From positions 372,001-436,000 of the forward strand of contig NZ_CP029033.1 in NCBI RefSeq assembly GCF_003073475.1: a stretch of 64,000 nucleotides of DNA. Reading direction: 5' to 3'. Positions within the stretch are counted from its first letter, which is position 1. Each line of letters begins with the position of its first letter. This document shows positions 56,526-64,000 of this stretch, in pieces. Under the pieces are notes generated by a model, which saw nothing but the letters and a program-made list of their open reading frames with translations, was not told the DNA's origin and did no database searches. The translations under genes and the position numbers were made by a program. Source of the stretch: Actinobaculum sp. 313. GTDB taxonomy: Bacteria > Actinomycetota > Actinomycetes > Actinomycetales > Actinomycetaceae.

Positions 56526-57435
56526 ATGCCTGAGCGCATGTCAGAGGATTCGCAAGCGGTTGGCCCGCAGGAGCTGACCGGCGCGGCGGCACCGGGGCTG
56601 CTGGCGCGCAGCAACCTGCTGACGCATATGGTGTGGTTGAACTGCCTACCGAGGAGCGGGCCATAGAAGTTCCGTTGACGGAAGTTGCGGCAGAGTCGGA
56701 CTCCGTGCGAGTGCCACCAGCATATGCAGCGGGGCCGTCCCAGCATTTGCGGTGCACGGGTTGTGTCAGGGCTACGGGAAACGCGAGGTGCTGCACGATC
56801 TCTGCTTCGATGTTCCCGGCAACGGGACAACGGGACTGCTCGGTCCTAACGGTGCTGGCAAGACGACTCTCCTGCGTACCCTGGTGACCCTACTCAAACC
56901 TCGTGCCGGTGAACTACGTTCCGGCGGTGTGGCTATAGATAGCCGAGCAGCTATCCGCGAGTTTCGTAGGAAGCTCGGCTACTTGCCACAGGGATTCTCC
57001 TACGACGAGGCTTTTTCGGCTCTCGATTTTGTCTCTTATGCGCTGTGGATGCGTGAGTACCCCTCGGCGAGAATCGCTGATGAGGCTCGAAACGCCCTTG
57101 CACGAGTGGACCTAGCGGACCGCGCCTCGAGCCGGATGCGGGAACTCTCCGGCGGTATGCGGCAGCGGGTGGGGATTGCCGCGGCTATAGCGGGCGAACC
57201 GTCGCTGATCGTGCTGGACGAGCCGACTGCCGGCCTTGACCCAGGGCAGCGCTTCGAGCTACGAGCCGTACTCAGCGATGTAGCCGCACGGTCGACGATC
57301 ATCCTCTCCACCCACCTGATTGAAGACCTCGCTGCCATCGCTGATCATCTGATCGTTCTCAACGAGGGAAGAATCTCCTATGAGGGAACCGCGGAGATGC
57401 TGCGCGCGAAGGAGAGCCTATCTGTGGAGGGCTAG
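56526..57435 (+). CDS. ABC transporter ATP-binding protein, N terminus frameshifted
   Basis: About 304 residues from ATG 56526 (GGAGTAAG upstream). Core from about residue 76: Walker A GPNGAGKTT, Q-loop YLPQGFSYDE, signature ELSGGMRQRVGIAAA, Walker B LIVLDEPTAGLDPGQ, H-loop STHLIEDL. The first 75 residues are read in three frames; adding one base near 56640 and one near 56745 gives a continuous leader (VVELPTEERAIEVP, PSQ-FAVHGLCQGYGKR). Pairs with the two membrane proteins. Confidence 0.85.
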
Positions 57436-57652
57436 AAGCCGTCTACCGAAGGCTACTGAACGGCGATTATGCGCGGTGAGGCGGATTGCTGCAGCGGAGG
57501 GTGGATGCTTGTGATGCTACAAGATGGGGTGGCGGGGATGCGACCGATGTCGGCGCCTTGCCACCTTTAGGTCACCAGGTGTGGCGTTTGCGGCTGTCTC
57601 TGGTGAAGGCCTGGTAATTGCGAGTGATGGGGTGGTGCGGACGTTGAGGCTA

Positions 57653-58279
57653 ATGATGAAAAATCGGCGCATCCTGCAGGTGCTGATATGGAGCGCTGTA
57701 CTCACGCTGGGATTCCTTCTGATCTTCCCGACGTCGTATGGCTTGCCACCGGCGAACGGCGTGCGGGAGATACCGCTGACCCGTGTTCTGCCCGTGTTCT
57801 TAGGCGTGCTGGCGGGGACCTGCGCGGCGGGAAGAGGGTCGGGGATGGAGGACCTTGCCGGGCCTCGCGCCAAGCGAGGCCGAGCGCTTGTGCTGGCAGG
57901 GGTCTGCGTGGCACAGCTGATATGCCTGGCCTGCCTGATCGCCGTCGTGAATCTGCTTGCGATTGACGGGGTCATTGAAGCACGCGATGCCCTCGTATTC
58001 CTGGCGGGAACGCTGTTTTTCCAAGCACTGTGCATTATTTCCGCCTACCTGTTCTCAGGCCCGGTGTATTGGGTGATTCCGATGTTGGCGTTTTTCAGTC
58101 AGGTGGCCTTTCCTTACCAGCGGTTCTTCGAGCCGAATTGGTGGACGGTGCTATTAACGATCAATCCGGTGACGGTGGTGACGACGGCGGTACTGGTGGT
58201 GATCGCCGGAGCGCTCGCACTGTTCACGCATCCGGGGATTGTGACCCGGGCACGGATGCACGCGCCGGTGCTCGTCTAG
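57653..58279 (+). CDS. ABC exporter membrane subunit
   Basis: 208 residues from ATG 57653 (GAGG upstream), with in-frame GTG 57632 a close alternative. Six hydrophobic segments: LIWSAVLTLGFLLIFPTSYG, VLPVFLGVLAGTCAAGR, ALVLAGVCVAQLICLACLIA, DALVFLAGTLFFQALCIIS, VYWVIPMLAFFSQVAF and VVTTAVLVVIAGALALF. Basic N terminus (TLRLMMKNRR). Probably the second permease of the exporter. Some frames upstream to 57524 are open. Confidence 0.7.
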   Translation: MMKNRRILQVLIWSAVLTLGFLLIFPTSYGLPPANGVREIPLTRVLPVFLGVLAGTCAAGRGSGMEDLAGPRAKRGRALVLAGVCVAQLICLACLIAVVNLLAIDGVIEARDALVFLAGTLFFQALCIISAYLFSGPVYWVIPMLAFFSQVAFPYQRFFEPNWWTVLLTINPVTVVTTAVLVVIAGALALFTHPGIVTRARMHAPVLV

Positions 58280-58428
58280 ATGTGAGGTAGATGCGAGGCG
58301 GGCACAAACGACGCCGGCACAGATCTAGCATGGCCGTGGAGTGAAGCGGCGCTGGTGTCAGCTGGGGTGCGCTGGTGTCGGTTTGCGCTGGCGTCGGCGG
58401 GTCGGATCGACATGATGCGTGTGTAGAT
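58280..58428. other. short spacer, no gene seen
   Basis: Repeated GGTGTCGGTTTGC / GCTGGTGTCAGC / GCTGGCGTCGGC phrases (58353-58400). End of the exporter transcript; no clear terminator. Confidence 0.3.
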
Positions 58429-58548
58429 TGTCCAAATCCCGTCCAAATGGAAGGGAGCTGACCGGAGTGCTGGTCAAAATCCGCATGATTCCGCCACTCT
58501 CTAATATGAATCAATCCAGATTAGCGCCGTTTGGACGGGATTTGGACA
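58429..58548. mobile_element. 120-bp TIR element, copy 1 (MITE-like)
   Basis: Ends are a 19-bp perfect inverted repeat (TGTCCAAATCCCGTCCAAA and its complement). The interior aligns with the reverse complement of copy 2 at 62677-62798, with the core AATCCGCATGATTCCGCC fully shared and AATCCAGA conserved near one end. No open frame of note. Could be a non-autonomous transposon or a structured regulatory element. Confidence 0.78.
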
Positions 58549-58615
58549 GGGAGCATGGTCGAGGTGTGTGGCGCGGACCCGGAGTTGCGCGGCAGGCGCC
58601 GCAGATGGTGTGGCT

Positions 58616-58825
58616 ACCGTGATTGCACGTGCGTGGAAGCTGTGCAGCGCGTCAGTGTCTAGCCGGTCAAGTGAGGGACCGGACTGCACGTGTGGGGAAG
58701 CTGCCCTAGCGTATCGGGACAGGTTGGCGGCGAAGCGGCCCCGGTTGCACGTGGGGGAAGTTGCAGTGGACTATTCGGTAGCGGCGACTATCCCCCAACC
58801 GTGATTGCCAGTGCCGGGAGGGAGG
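58616..58825. CRISPR. degenerate CRISPR-like array (four repeats, no cas genes)
   Basis: Four repeat-like units with TGCACGTG (or TGCCAGTG) cores at 58624, 58685, 58746 and 58806: steps of 61, 61 and 60 bp. Units read ACCGTGATTGCACGTGCGTGG, GACCGGACTGCACGTGTGGG, GCCCCGGTTGCACGTGGGGG then GAAGCTG-like ends; the last keeps ACCGTGATTGC and is more worn. Intervening 32-34-bp sequences are unrelated. This period fits type I-E (29+32). Decayed array is the best reading; chance repeat is possible. Confidence 0.55.
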
Positions 58826-58973
58826 GCGTTCGGCGCTGGGGTTGCCTGCGTGAACGGCGTACGGATAGACCGCCCTAGCCCGACTGGCCGCTGGATGCGC
58901 CATGGCGCGGCCGCGATCATTTTGCGCGGGGTTGTTCTCTTGCGCTCGCTGGGAAGCTGTGCAATGCTTTGAC

Positions 58974-58998
58974 TGAACATGTTCAGTGAACGTGTTCA
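58974..58998. promoter_or_regulatory. two tandem 12-bp palindromes, operator of the TetR/DoxX unit
   Basis: TGAACATGTTCA at 58974-58985 (perfect) and TGAACGTGTTCA at 58987-58998 (one central mismatch), 13 bp apart, about 40 bases before the TetR start. Typical TetR operator design. Confidence 0.8.
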
Positions 58999-59037
58999 GG
59001 TTGGAGGGTGTGATGCCGCGTCAGGCTGGAGGGCGCA

Positions 59038-59814
59038 ATGTCGAGTCGTGCTGATTCACGTGCCGCAACCAGAAGAAAGGTTGTTGGTGAGGCGCGCGTT
59101 TTGTTTGAACAGAAGGGGTACGCCCGGACCACAGTTCGTGATATTGCCGCAGGTGCTGGTGTCAGCGTGGGGACTGTGATGTCGGTCGGCGATAAGGATG
59201 AGTTGCTCGTTGAGGCCTTCGAAGACCGCATCAGAGAGTTTCATGAAGAGCGGGCGGCAGGTGCGGAGGATACGCAAGAGGGCAGCGGTTCTCTGTCCGG
59301 GCAGGTTGGGCAGATTGGGCTGGGGAGCGGGTCTGCGTCCGCCGTCGATAGGAATGCTGCACTCGAAAAGCTACTAGCCACCGTCGGCCCCTTCATCGAT
59401 CTCTTTGCCGAACACCAAGAAATGGCCCGGGCGTATGGGGCTGTCCTCCTCGTGGGGCGGCATGCGTCGCAGATCTTCGGAGAGTTACAGGAACTGCTCA
59501 TCGGTGAGTTCGAGGCCGTATTTGCACGCTTGTTGCAGTGCCCGCCGGCGCAAGCCGAGCAGCTTGCGGTAGGTGCGTATCTCGCATACGTTGGCGCGCT
59601 GTTCGAATGGGCGGCGACGCCGGGTATGGACCGTGCTGCATTGCGTGCCAGACTTCGGGAGGGTTGGCAGGGCTTTATGGGCGTAATGCCGGGAGGTGCG
59701 AGTCGTGATTCTGTTGCCGCACGTTCCTTGGCTCGTGATCGTACTGGCGGTGGTGCTGCTGGGCGATGCGGTTCTGTCGCTCCGACCGCCCACGTTCATG
59801 CAACGCTGCCTTGA
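59038..59814 (+). CDS. TetR family regulator
   Basis: 258 residues, GGAGGG upstream. HTH at about 12-60 (RRKVVGEARVLFEQKGYARTTV, RDIAAGAGVSVGTVMSVG), ligand domain to about 215. The last 35 residues read through the DoxX gene in another frame and are unlike the rest (basic, Gly/Ala/Arg-rich). Adding one G at about 59693 would end the protein at 59708 and leave only a 13-base overlap with DoxX, so the C terminus given here is probably wrong. It probably represses itself and DoxX through the palindromes upstream. Confidence 0.85.
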   Translation: MSSRADSRAATRRKVVGEARVLFEQKGYARTTVRDIAAGAGVSVGTVMSVGDKDELLVEAFEDRIREFHEERAAGAEDTQEGSGSLSGQVGQIGLGSGSASAVDRNAALEKLLATVGPFIDLFAEHQEMARAYGAVLLVGRHASQIFGELQELLIGEFEAVFARLLQCPPAQAEQLAVGAYLAYVGALFEWAATPGMDRAALRARLREGWQGFMGVMPGGASRDSVAARSLARDRTGGGAAGRCGSVAPTAHVHATLP

Positions 59815-60061
59815 TGGTGTTGGCTTTCCCCGCCAATGGTGGTGGGTGTTGGTTGTCGTGAAGGTGACGGCGGCTATCGGACTCATCGTCGGGCTTTGGG
59901 TGCCGGGCGTGGCTGCCGCCGCGAATGTTGGGGCGCTTGCCTATTTCGGCTGTGCCGCAGCGGCCCACATCCGCGCTCGGTTTACGGGCAAAGAATTCTG
60001 GGTGAACTGCATGGGCATGTTATTGCTTGCGCTTATCGTCCTAGTAGTAGGCCTGGTGTGA
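59696..60061 (+). CDS. DoxX-like membrane protein
   Basis: 121 residues from GTG 59696. Four helices: HVPWLVIVLAVVLLGDAVLS, WWWVLVVVKVTAAIGLIVGL, AAAANVGALAYFGCAAAAH, WVNCMGMLLLALIVLVVGLV. Pattern of small DoxX/DUF-type membrane proteins often repressed by a neighbouring TetR protein and linked to oxidative stress. Overlaps the TetR open frame by 119 bases as sequenced. Confidence 0.8.
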   Translation: MRVVILLPHVPWLVIVLAVVLLGDAVLSLRPPTFMQRCLDGVGFPRQWWWVLVVVKVTAAIGLIVGLWVPGVAAAANVGALAYFGCAAAAHIRARFTGKEFWVNCMGMLLLALIVLVVGLV

Positions 60062-60189
60062 TGAGTGGGTCGTCCATATGCTCTGCGGACGATGTGCGTG
60101 CCTGACTTAGATCTTTAGCAACTCGAGCGGCTCCGTCGAGGACGGCAGCGAGTCTGTGCCTGGGACTCTACTTGCGGTGGGGAGAACGT
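60062..60189. other. spacer, nothing recognised
   Basis: No motif or repeat seen between the DoxX gene and the small open frame that follows. Confidence 0.3.
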
Positions 60190-60375
60190 GTGCCGCGTTG
60201 GGTGCCGCGGTTTGGAGGTCGCGTGATCTCACCGCGGGTGCCCTTGCTGGTCGGTGGGATCGGCAACGCTCTGCTCTACGTGATTACCGGCGGCACGACG
60301 GCGATTCTAGGAAGCCGTTGGCTGGGACTTGCGGAGGGCTGGATGCCAACCAGGGACATCGATATCAACCAGTGA
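60190..60375 (+). CDS. possible small membrane protein
   Basis: 61 residues from GTG 60190 with GGGGAG at the right distance; one hydrophobic helix (VPLLVGGIGNALLYVITGG). No relatives recognised. Convergent with the isochorismatase gene. Kept as a low-confidence gene because of the ribosome site. Confidence 0.3.
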   Translation: MPRWVPRFGGRVISPRVPLLVGGIGNALLYVITGGTTAILGSRWLGLAEGWMPTRDIDINQ

Positions 60376-60405
60376 CTGGGCGATCGTCGTCGACAGACAC
60401 TTAGT

Positions 60406-61065
60406 TCAACGGCGCCTACCACCGTCTGGCTGATTGGAGCTCGCCGATGCGATGAGATTGCTTTTCGTCAGCGGAAGTGACTCCGTAACGGCACGTGCCC
60501 ACCTGTGTGTGTCGGATACAGCGGCCCAGTTGGAGTGGAGAAGGACCATAAGATCCTCGTGCAGCCGCTGAGCCGGCACCGCGCCGACGTCGTTCGCCAG
60601 ACTGATCGCACCGCTGGCGTCACGCAAGACCTCGATTGCGATGCCCGCCGTTTCTCCCGCGGCGGCGCTCGCCAGCAGGCAGTTGTTCGTCATGAATCCG
60701 ACTAGCGTCACCGCGTCCACGTTCCAGTGCGCAAGCCATTCAACGAACTCGGGTGAACTGAAGATGCTCGCCCTGTTCTTCGTGAAAATGGGAAGGTCTC
60801 GACTCTCTGATGGCGCCGAGAACTTGCCCAGCGCTGCCACGCGCGGATGAAGCTGCTGCCCGCGCGAACCTGCCGCGAATGCTGCGGACCCAGCAGGGTT
60901 CTCGTGTTGGATTAGTGCAACGGGGAGGCCGGACTCCCGGGCGGTTGTGATTGTTGCGATGATCGCGTCGAGCGCAGCATCCACCGGTGGATATTGAATC
61001 TGGAGTGGGCCGTCGAAGTATTCGCGCTGGACGTCGACGACGAGTGCTCGCCGGGGCGTGGTCAT
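60406..61065 (-). CDS. isochorismatase-family cysteine hydrolase
   Basis: 219 residues from ATG 61065 (AAGGAGA; ATG 61080 upstream lacks a site). Catalytic triad pattern: Asp in ALVVDVQREYF, Lys in FTKNRASIF, Cys in VGFMTNNCLLASA. Family members hydrolyse isochorismate, nicotinamide or N-carbamoyl amides; substrate not determined. Placed divergently from a GlxA-type regulator, with which such hydrolases often pair. Confidence 0.9.
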   Translation of the reverse strand: MTTPRRALVVDVQREYFDGPLQIQYPPVDAALDAIIATITTARESGLPVALIQHENPAGSAAFAAGSRGQQLHPRVAALGKFSAPSESRDLPIFTKNRASIFSSPEFVEWLAHWNVDAVTLVGFMTNNCLLASAAAGETAGIAIEVLRDASGAISLANDVGAVPAQRLHEDLMVLLHSNWAAVSDTHRWARAVTESLPLTKSNLIASASSNQPDGGRRR

Positions 61066-61089
61066 GTGTGTCTCCTTCATAGTGAATAG

Positions 61090-61248
61090 GGGCTGACTTG
61101 CGCAGCGAATCGGGTCTTGCTTGCGTAGCGAATCGGGTCTTGCTTGCGTAGCGAATCGGGTCTTGCTTGCGTAGCGAATCGGGTCTTGCTTGCGGAGCGA
61201 ATTGGGACTTGTTCGCGGAGCAAATAGGGCCTGACTCGCAAATTGGGC
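61090..61248. repeat. 23-bp tandem repeat array in the divergent spacer
   Basis: Unit GGGTCTTGCTTGCGTAGCGAATC: about four near-identical copies from 61111 to 61200, flanked by one diverged copy on the left and two on the right (GGGACTTGTTCGCGGAGCAAAT and GGGCCTGACTCGCAAATT). It sits just before the isochorismatase start, on its promoter side. Confidence 0.85.
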
Positions 61249-61551
61249 GCGACTGTGAGGACCGCCGTGCAGATGCTAGAAATCTGGCTTGATGGTTGTT
61301 GATCGATCCTCGACGCGACCGATCCGATCCCGATGCGTCGAATCTGGTGTGGCCGTTGCGACTTGGGTAGCGAATGCCGCCCCTGGTCATCGAAGGGATC
61401 GTTCTGAGCTGGCTCCGAGAGAGCATATCGGCGCTAGCAGTTGTTCCTAATGTCATCGCCTCAATTGTCCGCACGCGGGAAGCGGTACAGTGAGAGGCAG
61501 AAATGCCCATCTACGATGAAATTGGGCCATATGGGTCGGGAGGGGCCGATC
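61249..61551. other. promoter region of the GlxA-type regulator
   Basis: About 300 bp after the repeats. The regulator frame is open from 61441, but the GGGAGGGG site points to ATG 61552. ATCGATC and GATCC phrases around 61300-61330 are repeated; no clear operator. Confidence 0.4.
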
Positions 61552-62526
61552 ATGCGTATTGCGGTCCATGCGTTTGAGGGAATGTCGCTGTTCCACCTTG
61601 CATCCACGCTACTGGTTTTTGGCGAGGTGACCCGCCTGGGCCTGGCACAGGATTGGACGTGCAGAATATGGACTGCTGACGGCGCCCCGGTACGCGCGGC
61701 GGAGGGTGGCGTGTTCGACGAGGTGCGGGGCCCGGAGTGGGCTGCGCGAGCCGACCTGGTAGTCCTTCCCTCGTGGCCGGGAGACTTGCCGGAGCCCGGG
61801 GAGGACTTGCGGCATGTTGTTCTAAGCGCGCATCGGCGCGGTGGAACGATTGCGGGACTGTGTCTGGGTGCTTTTCCGCTGGCGGCAACCGGGTTGTTGG
61901 ACGGGCGCAGTGCTACAACGCATTGGCTACATGCGGAGAGCTTGACGAGTCGCTACCCGAAGGTTCAGGTTATGGCGAATGCGCTGTATGTGGATCATGG
62001 AGACGTGCTGACTTCGGCCGGTACCGCCGCCGCTCTGGATGCATGCCTACATATCGTGCGGAAAAAGATCGGTGTAGAGGCCGCGAGTTCCATTGCGCGG
62101 CGGGCAGTCATAGCCCCGCATCGAGATGGTGACCAAGCGCAGTACGTGGATCGTCCCGTGCCCGCGTATAAGCCCGAAGGGGTTGGTGCGACTGTGGAGT
62201 GGGCCTTGACCAATCTGGACCAGCTGCTGAGCGTACGCGATCTTGCCGCGCATGCTCATATGAGCGTCCGGAATTTCTCACGGCGCTTTGCTGAGGCTAC
62301 GGGTACAACGCCGGCGCGCTGGGTCTTGCTGCAGAGGTTGGACGAGGCACGCAGGCTGCTGGAAACAACGCCGTGGAGCATGGAGAGAATAGCCCGCACC
62401 TGTGGCTTCGCTAGTGCGGTGACCTTCCGGCAGAACCGTCACCCAGTACTCGATCACGCCGACGGCGTACCGCGCGCGATTTGCCGGGTAGGGATGGTTG
62501 GAGCGGGTTCTGGTTGTGGGCGGTAG
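61552..62526 (+). CDS. GlxA-type AraC regulator (DJ-1/PfpI domain plus HTH), C terminus shifted
   Basis: 324 residues as sequenced. Residues 1-175 are a DJ-1/PfpI-like domain (IAVHAFEGMSLFHLA, ADLVVLPSWPGD, GTIAGLCLGAFPLAATGLLD); residues 210-305 hold two AraC helix-turn-helices (SVRDLAAHAHMSVRNFSRRF, SMERIARTCGFASAVTFRQN). The normal ending QYSITPTAYRARFAG and a TAG at 62489 lie in another frame just after FRQN, so a 2-base gap near 62437 is likely and the real end would be 62491. Could regulate the divergent isochorismatase. Confidence 0.85.
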   Translation: MRIAVHAFEGMSLFHLASTLLVFGEVTRLGLAQDWTCRIWTADGAPVRAAEGGVFDEVRGPEWAARADLVVLPSWPGDLPEPGEDLRHVVLSAHRRGGTIAGLCLGAFPLAATGLLDGRSATTHWLHAESLTSRYPKVQVMANALYVDHGDVLTSAGTAAALDACLHIVRKKIGVEAASSIARRAVIAPHRDGDQAQYVDRPVPAYKPEGVGATVEWALTNLDQLLSVRDLAAHAHMSVRNFSRRFAEATGTTPARWVLLQRLDEARRLLETTPWSMERIARTCGFASAVTFRQNRHPVLDHADGVPRAICRVGMVGAGSGCGR

Positions 62527-62559
62527 CGATGTGGATGGTGCTGGTTGCGTGGGGCGGTG

Positions 62560-62640
62560 CCGAGGCGGATGAGGCGGTTGTGTCGGGCGTTGCCGGTGTG
62601 GATGACGTGGTTGTGTCGGGCGTTGCCGGTGCGCTGTATG
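62560..62640. repeat. short tandem repeat after the GlxA-type gene
   Basis: GGTTGTGTCGGGCGTTGCCGGTG occurs at 62574 and 62610, 36 bp apart, with shared GATGA before each. Non-coding as far as I see. Confidence 0.7.
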
Positions 62641-62676
62641 GTGCCAATGAAGAAATGTCGTGGCTGAAGTGGCGAT

Positions 62677-62798
62677 CTGTCCAAATCCCGTCCAAACGCG
62701 CACACTCTGGATTACTTCCAATTTAGGAATGGCGGAATCATGCGGATTCTTGCCATCGCTCCGCGCGCACTCCCATCGTTTGGACGGGATTTGGACAG
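62677..62798. mobile_element. 122-bp TIR element, copy 2 (inverted relative to copy 1)
   Basis: A 22-bp perfect terminal inverted repeat (CTGTCCAAATCCCGTCC then AAACG, with its complement at the right end). The interior matches copy 1 in reverse complement, including GGCGGAATCATGCGGATT. No transposase nearby; flanking duplications are not obvious. Confidence 0.78.
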
Positions 62799-62983
62799 TG
62801 CTTCCGCCGCAGGTCATGATTTGGCGATTCCGGTAGTGAACACGCGGCCGATGAAACTACTGCGCGCGACGCTTGGCCGGTTCTAGTTCTTTCTCGTTCA
62901 CGGTGGTGATGGCAAGCTTTCGGCCGACTTGGCCAGGTGCCTGCTATGTGAGCTGTTTTACTTACAGGAACGCGGCGACCTGG

Positions 62984-63062
62984 TATAAAGATATTGGTGG
63001 TGCCGACAAGGTGCTACCTCCAAGTGCCGGGGATGTCCCCCGGCAACTTTTGTATCGGAGGT
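62984..63062 (+). promoter_or_regulatory. promoter and structured leader of the kinase gene
   Basis: TATAAA at 62984 suits a -10 box. The leader holds a terminator-like hairpin (AAGTGCCGGGG / CCCCGGCAACTT, 63022-63049) with TTTTG after it, just before the ribosome site. ACCTCC at 63016-63021 is the exact complement of GGAGGT at 63057-63062, so the ribosome site can be masked; the hairpin and the masking pair are alternatives or nested. Candidate attenuator or riboswitch. Confidence 0.6.
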
Positions 63063-63069
63063 CCTGTCG

Positions 63070-63675
63070 GTGCGTGAGCTTTCCATATTCGCTGACGAAA
63101 GTGGTAGTGCCACACAACCCCTGCTCATTATCCTCGGTGGCCTTCCCGCCACTGGGAAAACAACGGTTGCGCACGAGCTTATTCACGACGGCGGCTTCGC
63201 TTATCTACGCATCGACACGATCGAGCAAGCTCTGCGCGACAGCGGTGAGATGGGAGAACGCGGCGTCGAGGGAGCGGGTTATGCCGTCGGGTACGCCGTC
63301 GCACGCGATCTACTGCGAAGCGGCAACAATGTTCTCGCCGAATGCGTCAACCCGATCGAACTCACCCGGGAGGCGTGGCGCGCAGTTGCCCGCTCCACCC
63401 GTGCGGAGCTCCTCGAAGTCGAGTTGTACTGCGCCGACCCCGAACTCCACCAAGCTCGCGCCGAACATCGAACCAGCGATATTCCCGGCCTCGAACTGCC
63501 CGACTGGCACGCCATCACGACCCGCGAATACGACCAATGGCACGGGGTCGATTTGCGCATAGACACTGCGCGAATTGGCCCGCCTCACGCCGCAGCCCTG
63601 ATCCGCGCGCGTGCAGCCGATAAGGAACGCCTAGTCAAGGAAGCGCGGGAACCACGGGATGGAGGTGGGGTCTAG
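63070..63675 (+). CDS. P-loop kinase-like ATPase (AAA_33 type)
   Basis: 201 residues from GTG 63070 (GGAGGT seven bases before). Walker A GGLPATGKTT after LIILGG, FAYLRIDTIEQAL with the substrate-side Asp, GNNVLAECVNPIELTREAW, and a lid-region arginine cluster (ARAEHRTSDIPG). Resembles gluconate kinase/chloramphenicol phosphotransferase-type small kinases; substrate unknown. Single gene with its own regulated leader. Confidence 0.85.
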   Translation: MRELSIFADESGSATQPLLIILGGLPATGKTTVAHELIHDGGFAYLRIDTIEQALRDSGEMGERGVEGAGYAVGYAVARDLLRSGNNVLAECVNPIELTREAWRAVARSTRAELLEVELYCADPELHQARAEHRTSDIPGLELPDWHAITTREYDQWHGVDLRIDTARIGPPHAAALIRARAADKERLVKEAREPRDGGGV

Positions 63676-63745
63676 TTGTAGTTTCCCATGAGGCAACGCG
63701 TTGCTGGTAGTGAGCCTGCGACGCCAGCATCGGACTCTGTGTTGG

Positions 63746-64000
63746 TCACTGCACTGCAGGCTCGATACCGGGTGCATCAACGCGACCGGCGTCGACTTCC
63801 TGCGTTGTCTCAACCGCCGCCTGCTTCTCCGCCTCTTGCCGACGCAAGCGAAGCAGCCAGTACACGTCGATCAGCACGATCGCCGCATTCATCCCAACCG
63901 CGGGCCAAACGCCGAGGATGGCGTTGTACGTCGTGGCGATAAACGAACCACTGAAATTCATCCAGCGGAAGGTGTATTGGTTGGCAACAACCAGCGAGAT
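63746..64000 (-). CDS. small membrane protein (CBU_0592/YgjV-like), 5' end beyond window
   Basis: 85 residues visible; the frame is open to the window end (ISLVVANQYTFRW precedes the ATG at 63961). Two helices with a short turn (ATTYNAILGVWPAVGMNAAI, VLIDVYWLLRL) and a charged C-terminal tail. The RWMNFSG... and ...VWPAVGMNAAI...DVYW pattern fits CBU_0592-like membrane proteins. The real start may be upstream. Confidence 0.6.
   Translation of the reverse strand: MSLVVANQYTFRWMNFSGSFIATTYNAILGVWPAVGMNAAIVLIDVYWLLRLRRQEAEKQAAVETTQEVDAGRVDAPGIEPAVQ

Overview
The window looks like a contig from a high-GC Gram-positive actinobacterium, most plausibly an Actinomycetaceae member of the Trueperella/Arcanobacterium type. 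Support comes from the many GTG/TTG starts, a DtxR-type iron repressor, a gephyrin-like Glp/GlpR pair, a type VII-type DUF1023 protein, an actinobacterial SerC, and the order cold-shock protein, DUF3027, manA. This is inference from gene families; no rRNA is present.

Left part (1-31 kb) is mainly core genome: an acyltransferase end; a two-component system next to PspA and a TPM-domain protein (cell envelope); cold-shock, DUF3027, mannose-6-phosphate isomerase and purine permease genes; an MFS exporter; serC; a DtxR repressor; DedA; two paralogous secreted NlpC/P60 proteins sharing a phased repeat promoter; a universal stress protein; tRNA-Arg(CCT); a giant helicase/nuclease-like protein whose helicase motifs are all altered; mscL, a SAF-domain protein, an FmdB zinc ribbon, 5-FTHF cyclo-ligase; then glp and glpR, followed by tRNA-Ala(CGC).

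Right part (31-64 kb) is accessory: a GDPD plus MFS transporter operon; a small regulator/membrane-protein cassette between palindromic repeats; lipoprotein enzymes; an immunity-like protein with an internal duplication; a type VII-like cassette (YxxxD protein, DUF1023 hydrolase, lipoprotein) with a decayed partial duplicate; a UvrA-like ATPase; an XRE-MNT/HEPN toxin-antitoxin pair; two TetR-controlled membrane-protein loci; an ABC exporter; a 120-bp element with perfect terminal inverted repeats in two inverted copies; a decayed CRISPR-like array; an isochorismatase; a GlxA-type regulator; and a P-loop kinase with a structured leader.

At least ten genes are broken in this assembly. Nearly every break can be repaired by adding one base, often inside a G or C run, so sequencing error is the simplest cause. 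I describe such genes as single loci with the break marked. Residue numbers for repaired genes are approximate.
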